This document shows positions 34,569 to 43,192 of a stretch of DNA of 64,000 nt, piece by piece. Source of the DNA: Ornithinibacillus sp047228935 (GTDB taxonomy: Bacteria; Bacillota; Bacilli; Bacillales; Amphibacillaceae); NCBI RefSeq assembly GCF_047228935.1, contig NZ_JBFEGG010000001.1, forward strand, positions 806,001-870,000, given 5' to 3'. Position 1 is the first letter of the stretch, and the number at the start of each line of letters is the position of its first letter. Below the pieces are notes generated by a model, which saw only the letters and a list, made by a program, of their open reading frames with translations, searched no databases and was not told the DNA's origin. The translations under genes and the position numbers were made by a program.

Positions 34569-35468
34569 TTGTTACATAATAAAAGACAAAGATTAGTGCA
34601 TCTCCATCGTTGTCAAGGGATGACGAGAAGAGTTCTACGAAGATTACTCCATTTAGACCCCTCTTTATCACAGATTTATTTACTATCTATAACCTCCATA
34701 AGTAACTATCTCTCAATCAATAAAAATCAAGCTGAATCAATTTACAAGGACCTTCACAATCTGCGGTTAATTAATGAAACAATTACCGATTTACATGCAT
34801 ATAACGTAATAACAATCGTTGACGAGAACTATCCTCCTATGTTAAAAACTATTAAAGACCCACCTGTAGTATTATATGGCTACGGAGACCAATCCTTATT
34901 GTTAAAATGCCCATCGATTAGTGTAATAGGTACAAGAAATCCCTCAAAAGATGCTTATAAAAAAACGCGTTATATTATAAGACCATTAATTAAGGATAAT
35001 TGGGTGATTGTTAGTGGGATGGCAAAAGGGATAGATAGCTTTGCACATCGAATAACGTTAACTGAAGATGGAAAGACGATAGCTGTTTTAGGTAGTGGTT
35101 TTCAACATATATATCCGAGAGAAAATAAGTTACTATTTCATCAAATTGGTGAAAATGGATTGGTACTTACGGAATATGCTCCTAATGTACCACCAAAAAA
35201 ATATCACTTTCCGGAAAGAAATCGAATTATAAGTGGTTTAAGCTTTGCTACGCTAGTGATTGAGGCGACTGAAAAAAGTGGAACTATGATTACAGTGGAT
35301 CAAGCTTTGGATCAGGGAAGAGAAGTTTATGCAGTGCCAGATTCGCCACATTTACCGCAATCCAGAGGTTGTTTAAAGCTCATTCAAGAAGGTGCAAAAA
35401 TCGTATTATCTCATGAAGATATTCAATTGGACTGGAATCAACAACTTGTGAGTTTACGTAATATCTAA
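34569..35468 (+). CDS. dprA: DNA-processing protein DprA (Smf)
   Basis: Loads RecA on incoming single-stranded DNA in transformation. The 299-residue protein has the Rossmann-like DprA core: ISVIGTRNPS, VSGMAKGIDSFAH, TIAVLGSGFQHIYPREN, FPERNRIISGLS and EKSGTMITVDQALDQGREVYAVP. The frame opens at 34551 (TTG), but TTG at 34569 has AAAGGAT at 8 bases and is preferred. The C-terminal winged helix of longer homologues is absent, as in B. subtilis Smf. Confidence 0.94.
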   Translation: MLHNKRQRLVHLHRCQGMTRRVLRRLLHLDPSLSQIYLLSITSISNYLSINKNQAESIYKDLHNLRLINETITDLHAYNVITIVDENYPPMLKTIKDPPVVLYGYGDQSLLLKCPSISVIGTRNPSKDAYKKTRYIIRPLIKDNWVIVSGMAKGIDSFAHRITLTEDGKTIAVLGSGFQHIYPRENKLLFHQIGENGLVLTEYAPNVPPKKYHFPERNRIISGLSFATLVIEATEKSGTMITVDQALDQGREVYAVPDSPHLPQSRGCLKLIQEGAKIVLSHEDIQLDWNQQLVSLRNI

Positions 35469-35493
35469 TCGTTAGCTGAAAATCAGTGTATGT

Positions 35494-35522
35494 TTGACAA
35501 TTACTCCGTATATATTTATTAT
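35494..35522 (+). promoter_or_regulatory. Strong distal sigma-A promoter before topA
   Basis: TTGACA (35494-35499), 17 bases, TATTAT (35517-35522). Perfect -35. It would give a leader of about 180 bases. Confidence 0.6.
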
Positions 35523-35592
35523 TAGTGAGGATTTGATATTGATTATTAATGAATACAATTTTTTTATTATGAATGGGTTTAATCAGAAAATG

Positions 35593-35621
35593 TTGACATT
35601 TATTACATCTATTCTTACATT
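35593..35621 (+). promoter_or_regulatory. Proximal sigma-A promoter before topA
   Basis: TTGACA (35593-35598), 17 bases, TACATT (35616-35621). Perfect -35 and good -10, about 80 bases before topA. Two tandem promoters could allow supercoiling-dependent control of topA (inference). Confidence 0.65.
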
Positions 35622-35707
35622 AAGATGTATAGTACGTTTAGGACACGAATGATTTAGGATTTTATATGTACTAGGTTTTTCGTTACCTCAGACTAAGGAG
35701 GAAGAGG

Positions 35708-37786
35708 ATGGCAGACTATCTCGTAATTGTAGAATCACCTGCAAAAGCGAAAACAATTGAACGATACTTAGGAAAAAAATACACAGTAAAAGCTTCAATG
35801 GGACATGTTATTGACTTACCAAAGAGTCAAATGGGTGTCAATGTAGAAGAGGGTTATAAATTAAAGTATATAACTATTCGTGGTAAAGGTGATGTGCTAA
35901 AAGATTTGAAAAAATCAGCTAAAAAAGCTAAAAAGATTTTTCTTGCTGCCGACCCGGATAGAGAAGGAGAGGCAATTGCATGGCATCTAGCACATGCATT
36001 AAATGTAGATGAGAACTCTAAATGTCGTGTAGTATTTAATGAAATAACTAAGGATGCTATTAAAGAATCCTTCAAAAACCCACGTTCCATTGATAAAGAT
36101 TTGGTGGATGCACAGCAAGCGAGAAGAGTTCTTGACCGTTTAGTTGGATATAATATTAGTCCATTATTATGGAAAAAGGTTAAAAAAGGACTTAGTGCTG
36201 GACGTGTACAATCAGTAGCATTAAAGATGATTATTGACCGAGAAAATGAAATTAATGATTTTAAACCTGAAGAGTATTGGTCAATTGAAGCTAACTTCTT
36301 AAAGGATAAAGAGGCATTTGAAGGAACGTTTTACGGAATCAATGGTAAAAAATTAGAGCTTAAGTCCGAAGCGGAAGTTAAAGAAGTTTTAAATAAGTTA
36401 GTAGATAAACAGTTTAAGATAGATAAAGTAACTAAAAAGGAAAGAAAGCGAAATCCAGCATTGCCTTTTACAACTTCATCATTACAACAAGAAGCCGCTC
36501 GAAAATTAAACTTCCGTGCTAAGAAAACGATGATGATAGCACAACAACTCTATGAAGGAATTGATCTTGGCAAGGCAAGTGGCGGTATAACTGGTCTAAT
36601 CACATATATGCGTACAGATTCAACTCGAATCTCGGAAACAGCAAAAAGTGAGGCTAAAGAGTATATAGGAAATAAATATGGTAATGAGTATCTAGGTTCA
36701 GAAAGAAAAGAAAAGAAAAATGAAAATGCACAAGATGCTCATGAAGCTATCAGACCCACTTCAGTGATGAGAGAGCCTAATTCTTTAAAAGCTGTACTAT
36801 CTAGAGATCAATTACGTCTTTATAAATTGATTTGGGAGCGCTTTTTAGCAAGTCAAATGGCACCAGCTGTTCTTGATACTATGACAGTCCAGTTAGTAAA
36901 TAACGACATAGAGTTTCGTGCTACTGGTTCAAAAGTTAAATTTAAAGGGTTTATGAAGGTTTATGTAGAAGGTACGGATGATAATAAAAAGGAAGATGAT
37001 AAATTCTTACCTAACTTAGAAGAAGGTATGATTGTAAACGCCAGTGAAATAAATCCGAATCAACATTTCACACAACCACCTCCACGCTTTACAGAAGCAA
37101 GACTAGTGAAAACAATGGAAGAACTTGGAATTGGTAGACCATCTACTTATGCTCCAACATTGGATACTATTCAACGTCGTGGTTATGTATCCTTAGACAA
37201 CAAACGATTTGTACCAACTGAATTAGGAGTTATCGTAGTTGACCTATTAAAGGAATTCTTCCCGGAAATTATTGATGTAGAATTCACTGCTAAAATGGAG
37301 AATGACCTAGATTCCATTGAAGACGGTGAAGTAGAGTGGGTAAATATAATAGATGATTTTTATCACGATTTCCAAAAGCGGTTATCTATTGCAGAAGAAG
37401 AGATGGAAAAGATAGAAATTAAAGATGAGCCAGCTGGAATTGATTGTGAAAACTGTGGCCATGAAATGGTGTATAAAATGGGGAGATACGGAAAATTTTT
37501 AGCGTGTTCTAATTTCCCTGAATGTAGAAATACGAAACCAATATTAAAAGAAATTGGTGTAACATGCCCTAAATGTAAGGAAGGTAATGTAGTAGAGCGC
37601 AGTTCGAAAAAGCGTAGGGTATTTTATGGCTGCGATCGATTCCCAGAATGTGATTTTGTTTCTTGGGATAAGCCAATTTCACGACCATGCCCTAAATGTG
37701 AATCACTTTTAGTAGAGAAAAGATCGAAGAAAGAAACTCAAATTATCTGCACACAATGTGACTACAAAGAGAACACCCAAGGATAG
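35708..37786 (+). CDS. topA: DNA topoisomerase I
   Basis: Type IA enzyme that relaxes negative supercoils. The 692-residue protein has the Toprim domain (IVESPAKAKT at 7-16, DPDREGEAI at 82-90), the active-site Tyr300 in ITYMRTDSTR, and RPTSVMREP. Three C-terminal zinc ribbons of the CxxC type follow (CENCGHEM, CPKCKEGN, CPKCESLL). AGGAGGAAGAGG precedes ATG. In B. subtilis trmFO follows; here it does not. Confidence 0.98.
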   Translation: MADYLVIVESPAKAKTIERYLGKKYTVKASMGHVIDLPKSQMGVNVEEGYKLKYITIRGKGDVLKDLKKSAKKAKKIFLAADPDREGEAIAWHLAHALNVDENSKCRVVFNEITKDAIKESFKNPRSIDKDLVDAQQARRVLDRLVGYNISPLLWKKVKKGLSAGRVQSVALKMIIDRENEINDFKPEEYWSIEANFLKDKEAFEGTFYGINGKKLELKSEAEVKEVLNKLVDKQFKIDKVTKKERKRNPALPFTTSSLQQEAARKLNFRAKKTMMIAQQLYEGIDLGKASGGITGLITYMRTDSTRISETAKSEAKEYIGNKYGNEYLGSERKEKKNENAQDAHEAIRPTSVMREPNSLKAVLSRDQLRLYKLIWERFLASQMAPAVLDTMTVQLVNNDIEFRATGSKVKFKGFMKVYVEGTDDNKKEDDKFLPNLEEGMIVNASEINPNQHFTQPPPRFTEARLVKTMEELGIGRPSTYAPTLDTIQRRGYVSLDNKRFVPTELGVIVVDLLKEFFPEIIDVEFTAKMENDLDSIEDGEVEWVNIIDDFYHDFQKRLSIAEEEMEKIEIKDEPAGIDCENCGHEMVYKMGRYGKFLACSNFPECRNTKPILKEIGVTCPKCKEGNVVERSSKKRRVFYGCDRFPECDFVSWDKPISRPCPKCESLLVEKRSKKETQIICTQCDYKENTQG

Positions 37787-37792
37787 AAAAGG

Positions 37793-37875
37793 AGTCGCCC
37801 CATAACGAACTGCCCCCCGGTTGTTAGATTAACAACAATTTGAGGGCAGTCTACAATGGGCGACTTTGTTTTATT
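37793..37875 (+). terminator. Extended three-helix terminator after topA
   Basis: AGTCGCCCA/TGGGCGACT (37793-37801 with 37857-37865), ACTGCCC/GGGCAGT (37809-37815 with 37844-37850) and GTTGTT/AACAAC (37820-37825 with 37831-37836) stack into one 73-base hairpin with internal loops. TTGTTTTATTT follows. Confidence 0.78.
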
Positions 37876-38096
37876 TATGTAAAAATTAAGTAAAAAAAGC
37901 AATTTGTCTTGCGAAATATAAGTATTGTATGTTAGGTTGTCTATTGTGTTCTAAATGTTTCACCATTTTTGAAAAGGGTAAATAATAATTAAAGTTGTGA
38001 TTATAATTTTTGCACAATTGGTAAAAATATTGAATAGGTGATAATTTATATAATTTGAAGGTATCGAATTATGTCGAAAAAAGTAGTACTTCTTTA

Positions 38097-38125
38097 TTGA
38101 CTATTTATATTTATATCGCTATAAT
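38097..38125 (+). promoter_or_regulatory. xerC promoter P1
   Basis: TTGACT (38097-38102), 17 bases, perfect TATAAT (38120-38125). The strongest of three tandem sites in the gap, about 155 bases before xerC. Confidence 0.65.
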
Positions 38126-38148
38126 TGTCCAGTGGTAAGCGAATCTAC

Positions 38149-38177
38149 TTGACAGCATTTAGGTGCACGATTATAAG
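38149..38177 (+). promoter_or_regulatory. xerC promoter P2
   Basis: Perfect TTGACA (38149-38154), 17 bases, TATAAG (38172-38177). Confidence 0.6.
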
Positions 38178-38221
38178 TATTGCAACCAATTCAGAATTTT
38201 GTTACAATTTTGTTAAGTTCG

Positions 38222-38251
38222 TTGCAATCTTCATTTCATATATGGTATAGT
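38222..38251 (+). promoter_or_regulatory. xerC promoter P3
   Basis: TTGCAA (38222-38227), 18 bases, TATAGT (38246-38251), about 30 bases before the xerC start. Confidence 0.5.
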
Positions 38252-38281
38252 TTTATTTGGCTGTTAAGTTGAGGTGAGTTT

Positions 38282-39190
38282 TTGGATAATCTTGCACTAT
38301 ACAAAAAAGCATTTACAGAATACCTTCAAATTGAAAAAAATGCTTCACCATACACAGTAGAATATTACAATCATGACTTAGAAGAGTTTTTTACTTTCGT
38401 ACTTCAAGAGGGATTTGAATCTGTTCAAGACATTGATCAACGCTCTGTCCGTGTATTTTTAACTACTCTCTATAATCGAAAACTTTCTAGGAAATCTGTA
38501 TCTAGAAAGATTTCTAGCCTACGTACTTTTTTTAAGTATTTAGAAAGAGAAAATGTTATAATCACAAATCCCTTCATGCTAATAAGCTTACCAAAAGCTG
38601 CCAAACCTATTCCAGGATTCCTATATAAACAGGAAATGGAAAAACTTTTTGAAGTAAATGACACTAATGATCCTTTGGGGCAACGTAATCAAGCTTTATT
38701 AGAAACGCTCTATGGAACGGGAATTCGAGTAAGTGAATGTCAGAGTTTAAAATTGAAGGATATCGACTTTTCTATTGGAACAATGCTTGTGAAAGGAAAA
38801 GGGAACAAAGAACGTTATGTTCCTTTTGGTAGTTTTGCTGAAAAGGCACTTCAATTGTACATACAAGATGGTAGAAAACAATTACTCGAAAAGTCAAATG
38901 CGAATTCCGAAGCTGTATTTCTAAATTCAAGAGGAAACCCGATAACAACTCGAGGCATTCGGTTAGTTTTAAATAATATGATGGAAAAAGCAGCACTTAC
39001 GATAAACTTACATCCCCATAAATTAAGACACACCTTTGCAACGCATTTATTAAATGAGGGTGCCGATTTGAGAACAGTACAGGAACTCTTAGGACATGAC
39101 AGTTTATCATCTACGCAAATTTACACACATGTAACGAAAGATCATTTGCGCAATATCTATTTAGATAGTCACCCGAGAGCTAAAAAGTAG
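38282..39190 (+). CDS. xerC: Site-specific tyrosine recombinase XerC (CodV)
   Basis: Resolves chromosome dimers at dif with XerD. The 302-residue protein has an N-terminal SAM-like DNA-binding domain (about 5-95) and the catalytic set Arg149 (GTGIRVSE), Lys173 (KGKGNKER), His246 and Arg249 (HPHKLRH), His272 and Tyr281 (STQIYTH). The start is TTG with GAGGTGAG just upstream. It heads the xerC-hslV-hslU-codY unit typical of Bacillaceae. Confidence 0.95.
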   Translation: MDNLALYKKAFTEYLQIEKNASPYTVEYYNHDLEEFFTFVLQEGFESVQDIDQRSVRVFLTTLYNRKLSRKSVSRKISSLRTFFKYLERENVIITNPFMLISLPKAAKPIPGFLYKQEMEKLFEVNDTNDPLGQRNQALLETLYGTGIRVSECQSLKLKDIDFSIGTMLVKGKGNKERYVPFGSFAEKALQLYIQDGRKQLLEKSNANSEAVFLNSRGNPITTRGIRLVLNNMMEKAALTINLHPHKLRHTFATHLLNEGADLRTVQELLGHDSLSSTQIYTHVTKDHLRNIYLDSHPRAKK

Positions 39191-39213
39191 GAATAACGGA
39201 TGAGGTGATTTAA

Positions 39214-39759
39214 TTGGCACAAGAAATTCATGCCACCACAATATTTGCTGTTCAGCATAATGGACAATGTGCAATGAGTGGTGATGGACAGGTAACACTT
39301 GGAAATTCCGTTGTTATGAAGCACAAAGCAAAAAAGGTTCGTAGATTGTATAATGGTCAAGTTTTAGCTGGATTTGCCGGTTCTGTGGCTGATGCTTTTA
39401 CCCTTTTTGAAAAGTTTGAAGGGAAACTTGAGGCGTTTAATGGTAATTTAACTCGTGCTGCTGTGGAATTAGCGCAAGAATGGCGAAGTGACAGGGTATT
39501 AAGGAAGTTAGAAGCTATGCTGATTGTCATGAATAAAGAAAGCATGTTATTAATTTCTGGAACTGGTGAAGTAATTGAGCCGGACGATGGTATTCTAGCA
39601 ATTGGTTCAGGTGGAAATTATGCACTAAGTGCTGGCAGGGCCCTTGTAAACTATGCAGATCATCTATCAGCAAAAGACATAGCTTTAGCTGCCATGAAAA
39701 TAGCTGGTGAAATATGTGTGTTTACAAATGATCAAATTACGCTGGAAGTACTTGATTAA
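39214..39759 (+). CDS. hslV: ATP-dependent protease peptidase subunit HslV (ClpQ/CodW)
   Basis: Proteolytic core of the HslUV protease. The 181-residue protein contains TTIFAVQHNG, AMSGDGQVTLGN, KVRRLYNGQVLAGFAGSVADAFTLFE and EPDDGILAIGSGGNYAL, all HslV hallmarks. Start is TTG (AGGTGA upstream), and a stop one codon earlier rules out an upstream start. The conserved TT that gives the N-terminal nucleophile is at residues 8-9, so a six- or seven-residue propeptide precedes it. B. subtilis instead uses an N-terminal Ser at residue 2, which is Ala here. Confidence 0.95.
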   Translation: MAQEIHATTIFAVQHNGQCAMSGDGQVTLGNSVVMKHKAKKVRRLYNGQVLAGFAGSVADAFTLFEKFEGKLEAFNGNLTRAAVELAQEWRSDRVLRKLEAMLIVMNKESMLLISGTGEVIEPDDGILAIGSGGNYALSAGRALVNYADHLSAKDIALAAMKIAGEICVFTNDQITLEVLD

Positions 39760-39776
39760 AGAGGAGGCCATGCATA

Positions 39777-41168
39777 ATGAGTATTAATTATACTCCGAGA
39801 CAAATTGTAAGCCAACTGGACAATTACATCATTGGCCAACAAAGTGCTAAAAAATCTGTTGCAGTAGCTTTACGAAATAGATACCGTAGAACTTTATTGG
39901 ATGAAAAGTTAAAGGATGAAATTGTCCCAAAAAACATTCTAATGATTGGACCAACAGGTGTAGGTAAAACGGAAATTGCAAGACGGCTAGCGAAGCTTGT
40001 TGGAGCGCCGTTTGTGAAGGTTGAGGCTACTAAATTTACAGAAGTAGGTTACGTCGGAAGAGATGTCGAATCGATGGTGCGGGATTTAGTAGAAATGTCC
40101 CTACGAATGGTTAAAGAAGAGAAAATGAATGAAGTCATGGGGAAGGCAAAGGAAGAAGCTGAAAGAAAGCTAGTTAAACTTCTCGTACCGCAAGTTAAAA
40201 AGCAATCTACTATTTCTAATCCATTTGAAATGTTATTTTCTGGTCAAGGTAATCATGATGATTCTGAAGACGGAGAAAAAGATGAAGAGATTAAGAATAA
40301 ACGAAGTAGAGTTGCACATCAACTTGCAATGGGGGAACTTGAAGAACATATTGTTACAATTGAAATTGAAGAAGTTCCGCCTTCCATGTTTGATTTATTA
40401 CAAGGATCTGGAATGGAACAAATGGGTATGAATATGCAAGATGCTTTTGGACAATTTATGCCAAAGAAAAAGAAAAAACGTAAACTTCCTGTTTCTGAAG
40501 CAAGAAAAATACTTACCCAGCAGGAGGCTCATAAGCTTGTAGATATGGAGGAAGTATCACAAGAAGCAATAACTAGAGCTGAACAATCTGGCATTATTTT
40601 TATTGATGAGATTGATAAAGTTGCTGGTAAACAAGATAACTCACCAAATGTATCCCGTGAAGGAGTTCAACGAGATATACTGCCTATAGTTGAGGGGTCA
40701 ACAGTTGTAACAAAGCATGGTTCAGTTAAAACAGACCATATGCTATTTATTGCTGCAGGAGCTTTTCATATGGCAAAGCCATCTGATTTAATTCCTGAAT
40801 TACAAGGTAGATTTCCAATTCGAGTAGAATTAGAAAAACTTTCAGTTGAAGACTTTGTTCGTATATTAAATGAGCCTTCAAATGCTCTATTAAAACAGTA
40901 CCAAGCATTGTTAAAAACGGAAGGTATAAATGTTGTGTTTACAGACAAAGCTGTAAATAGAATAGCAGAAATCGCCTTTCAAGTAAATCAAGATACTGAT
41001 AATATTGGTGCAAGAAGGCTTCATACAATACTAGAAAAATTACTAGAAGATTTATCATTTGAAGCTCCAGATGTTTCGATGGACACGGTTGAGATAACAC
41101 CAGAATATGTCGATCAAAAACTAAGTACAATTGTTAAGAATAAAGACTTAAGTCAATTTATATTGTAA
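39777..41168 (+). CDS. hslU: ATP-dependent protease ATPase subunit HslU (ClpY/CodX)
   Basis: AAA+ unfoldase that feeds HslV. The 463-residue protein begins TPRQIVSQLDNYIIGQ, has Walker A GPTGVGKT (58-65), the pore segment KFTEVGYVGRDVES, a variable I-domain (about 110-240), Walker B IIFIDEIDK and the sensor region GARRLHTILE. It ends LSQFIL, the C-terminal tail that inserts into HslV. The gene lies 17 bases after hslV. Confidence 0.97.
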   Translation: MSINYTPRQIVSQLDNYIIGQQSAKKSVAVALRNRYRRTLLDEKLKDEIVPKNILMIGPTGVGKTEIARRLAKLVGAPFVKVEATKFTEVGYVGRDVESMVRDLVEMSLRMVKEEKMNEVMGKAKEEAERKLVKLLVPQVKKQSTISNPFEMLFSGQGNHDDSEDGEKDEEIKNKRSRVAHQLAMGELEEHIVTIEIEEVPPSMFDLLQGSGMEQMGMNMQDAFGQFMPKKKKKRKLPVSEARKILTQQEAHKLVDMEEVSQEAITRAEQSGIIFIDEIDKVAGKQDNSPNVSREGVQRDILPIVEGSTVVTKHGSVKTDHMLFIAAGAFHMAKPSDLIPELQGRFPIRVELEKLSVEDFVRILNEPSNALLKQYQALLKTEGINVVFTDKAVNRIAEIAFQVNQDTDNIGARRLHTILEKLLEDLSFEAPDVSMDTVEITPEYVDQKLSTIVKNKDLSQFIL

Positions 41169-41198
41169 AAAAATTAAAAATTGGAGGAATAACTAATA

Positions 41199-41978
41199 AT
41201 GGAACTATTAGACCGCGCAAGAAAAATTAATTCAATGTTACAAAAGGCAACAGGTAAATCAGTAAATTTTAACGACATGGCTGTTTCGCTAACAGAGGTA
41301 ATTAAAGGGAATGTATTTATCTTAAGTAGAAGAGGTAAATTACTAGGCTATGCAATCAATCAAGAAATTGAAAACGAACGTATGAAAGCTATGCTTGAGG
41401 AAAGACAATTTCCAGAAGAATATACTGAAGGTCTATTTCATATTCATGAAACGACACCTAACTTAGACATTAATAGTCAATATACAGTATTTCCAGTGGA
41501 AAACAAAGATCTATTTAAAGATGGACTAACTACTATTGTACCTATTATTGGTGGTGGAGAGCGTCTAGGAACGTTAATCATCGGTAGATTAAAAGAAGCT
41601 TTCAATAATGATGACTTACTATTAGCCGAGTATGGAGCTACAGTAGTAGGAATGGAAATACTTCATGAAAAAACTGAAGAGATTGAAATGGAAGCAAGAA
41701 GTAAAGCGGTTGTTCAAATGGCAATTAGCTCACTTTCTTACAGTGAACTAGAAGCAATTGATCATATCTTTGAAGAACTTAATGGGCACGAAGGATTACT
41801 AGTAGCTAGTAAAATTGCAGACCGTGTAGGTATTACAAGATCTGTTATTGTTAACGCGTTAAGAAAGCTAGAAAGTGCGGGTGTAATTGAATCTCGTTCT
41901 TTAGGTATGAAAGGTACTTACATTAAAGTTTTAAATGATAAGTTTTTAGTAGAACTGGAAAAATTACGTTCTAGATAA
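41199..41978 (+). CDS. codY: GTP-sensing global regulator CodY
   Basis: Represses stationary-phase, nutrient-acquisition and motility genes when branched-chain amino acids and GTP are plentiful. The 259-residue protein has the N-terminal GAF effector domain (about 1-155, including NVFILSRRGKLLGYA and EEYTEGLFHI). The C-terminal winged helix (about 165-259) includes ASKIADRVGITRSVIVNALRK split over helix and turn. GGAGG precedes ATG. A strong terminator follows and then the fla/che operon. Confidence 0.98.
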   Translation: MELLDRARKINSMLQKATGKSVNFNDMAVSLTEVIKGNVFILSRRGKLLGYAINQEIENERMKAMLEERQFPEEYTEGLFHIHETTPNLDINSQYTVFPVENKDLFKDGLTTIVPIIGGGERLGTLIIGRLKEAFNNDDLLLAEYGATVVGMEILHEKTEEIEMEARSKAVVQMAISSLSYSELEAIDHIFEELNGHEGLLVASKIADRVGITRSVIVNALRKLESAGVIESRSLGMKGTYIKVLNDKFLVELEKLRSR

Positions 41979-41983
41979 TGTGA

Positions 41984-42020
41984 AAAACACCTGTGGATAA
42001 TTATCCACAGGTGTTTTTTT
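41984..42020 (+). terminator. Rho-independent terminator after codY
   Basis: AACACCTGTGGATAA pairs perfectly with TTATCCACAGGTGTT, followed by TTTTT. It separates codY from the flagellar operon. Confidence 0.93.
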
Positions 42021-42326
42021 GCGGTTTTATTACTCTTTATGGTAGGTAGTAAATAAGAACTAGATTTCGTGTATAATGAACTTAATATTTTACATATTTC
42101 TACATAAAATTTTTATTTAGAGACAAAATGGAAATATTTACATAAAAATCGAAAGGGCATCTAGTGAAAAATACCTAGTATTATGCTCCTGTTTTCCTTC
42201 GTTTTCCAGAAAACTGTCGAATTTTGATAGACTTTGACCAAGATATAAATTACAATATTCGTATAGAATTTTTAATTTGTGTCCGTCTTTATATTTTTTT
42301 ATTAATGATTTAAGGAGGGTGAAAAA
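42021..42326 (+). promoter_or_regulatory. Control region of the fla/che operon with a CodY-like box
   Basis: This 306-base AT-rich gap has no gene. It contains an extended -10, TGTATAAT (42071-42078), with a weak -35. At 42201-42215 GTTTTCCAGAAAACT matches the 15-base CodY consensus AATTTTCWGAAAATT at 11 positions. No convincing sigma-D promoter was found. In B. subtilis CodY binds the fla/che promoter region, which makes the box plausible. Confidence 0.5.
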
Positions 42327-42722
42327 ATGAATCTGTTTAGCGGGACAATTAATACATTACAGCAATCACTTAATTATGCTTCCGTAAAGAATCAAACGAT
42401 AGCCTCAAATATTGCGAATGTAGATACTCCGAATTATAAGGCAAAAGAAGTTGTCTTTAAAAATGTGCTTCAAGAAGAACTTACAAACACAATAACAGCT
42501 AAGCGAACACACTCCATGCATTTAACGTTTGAACAAGGGCAAAAACTTCCATATAGCATTGTTCAACGAAATAACACAATGTTTAATCATAATGGAAATA
42601 ACGTAGATATCGATAAAGAGATGGCAGAGTTAGCCCAAAACCAAATCTATTATCAAAGTTTAGTGGATCGTATAAATGGTAAGTTTAATAGTTTACAGAC
42701 AGTAATTAAAGGAGGCAGATAA
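42327..42722 (+). CDS. flgB: Flagellar basal-body rod protein FlgB
   Basis: Proximal rod subunit exported through the flagellar type III system. The 131-residue protein carries the rod-protein N-terminal pattern NQTIASNIANVDTPNYKAKEV (here residues about 22-42, key ANxxTPxYK) and C-terminal Asn/Gln-rich helix. A strong AAGGAGGGTG site precedes ATG. First gene of the fla/che operon; flgC starts after 3 bases. Confidence 0.97.
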   Translation: MNLFSGTINTLQQSLNYASVKNQTIASNIANVDTPNYKAKEVVFKNVLQEELTNTITAKRTHSMHLTFEQGQKLPYSIVQRNNTMFNHNGNNVDIDKEMAELAQNQIYYQSLVDRINGKFNSLQTVIKGGR

Positions 42723-42725
42723 TAT

Positions 42726-43181
42726 ATGTCTATCTTTAATGCGTTTAACGCAAGTGCAAGTGCACTAACAGCGCAACGTTTACGTATGGATGTTATATCG
42801 TCTAATATCGCCAATGCTAATACTACAAGGGCAACAGTGAACGAGAATGGGGAGTTTGTCCCATACCGAAGAAAAATGGTAGAAATTGAACCTAGCGATA
42901 AAAGCTTTCAATCTTATTTACATAAGGCGACTAACATGTCCAACAATCCAGCTAGCGGTGTGAAGGTAACGGGGATAGTTGAGGATGAAGAACCCTTTAA
43001 ACTAGTATATAATCCAACACATCCGGATGCTAATGATGCTGGTTATGTACAGATGCCAAATGTTGATCCATTAAAAGAAATGGTGGATTTAATGAGTGCA
43101 ACTAGATCGTATGAAGCCAATATTACAGCGTTAAATGCTAGTAAAAGTATGCTAATGAAGGCGTTAGAAATTGGTAAATAA
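42726..43181 (+). CDS. flgC: Flagellar basal-body rod protein FlgC
   Basis: Rod subunit, 151 residues. N-terminal AFNASASALTAQRLRMDVIS and SSNIANANTTR, internal VDPLKEMVDLMSATRSYEAN, and a C-terminal coiled helix are the FlgC pattern. Placed between flgB and fliE as in all Bacillus flagellar operons. Confidence 0.97.
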   Translation: MSIFNAFNASASALTAQRLRMDVISSNIANANTTRATVNENGEFVPYRRKMVEIEPSDKSFQSYLHKATNMSNNPASGVKVTGIVEDEEPFKLVYNPTHPDANDAGYVQMPNVDPLKEMVDLMSATRSYEANITALNASKSMLMKALEIGK

Positions 43182-43192
43182 GGAGGAAGAAA

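Larger units (their letters stand above)
37876..38281 (+). other. Gene-free gap in the usual trmFO position
   Basis: About 400 AT-rich bases with no open frame resembling TrmFO or any other protein. The last 190 bases hold three promoter-like sites; the first 220 show nothing I can interpret. Confidence 0.7.

Noticed and set aside
35569..35652. 27-codon ORF in the topA leader
   Set aside because: No ribosome site and it overlaps the proximal promoter; SpoVM-like small genes have strong sites, this does not.
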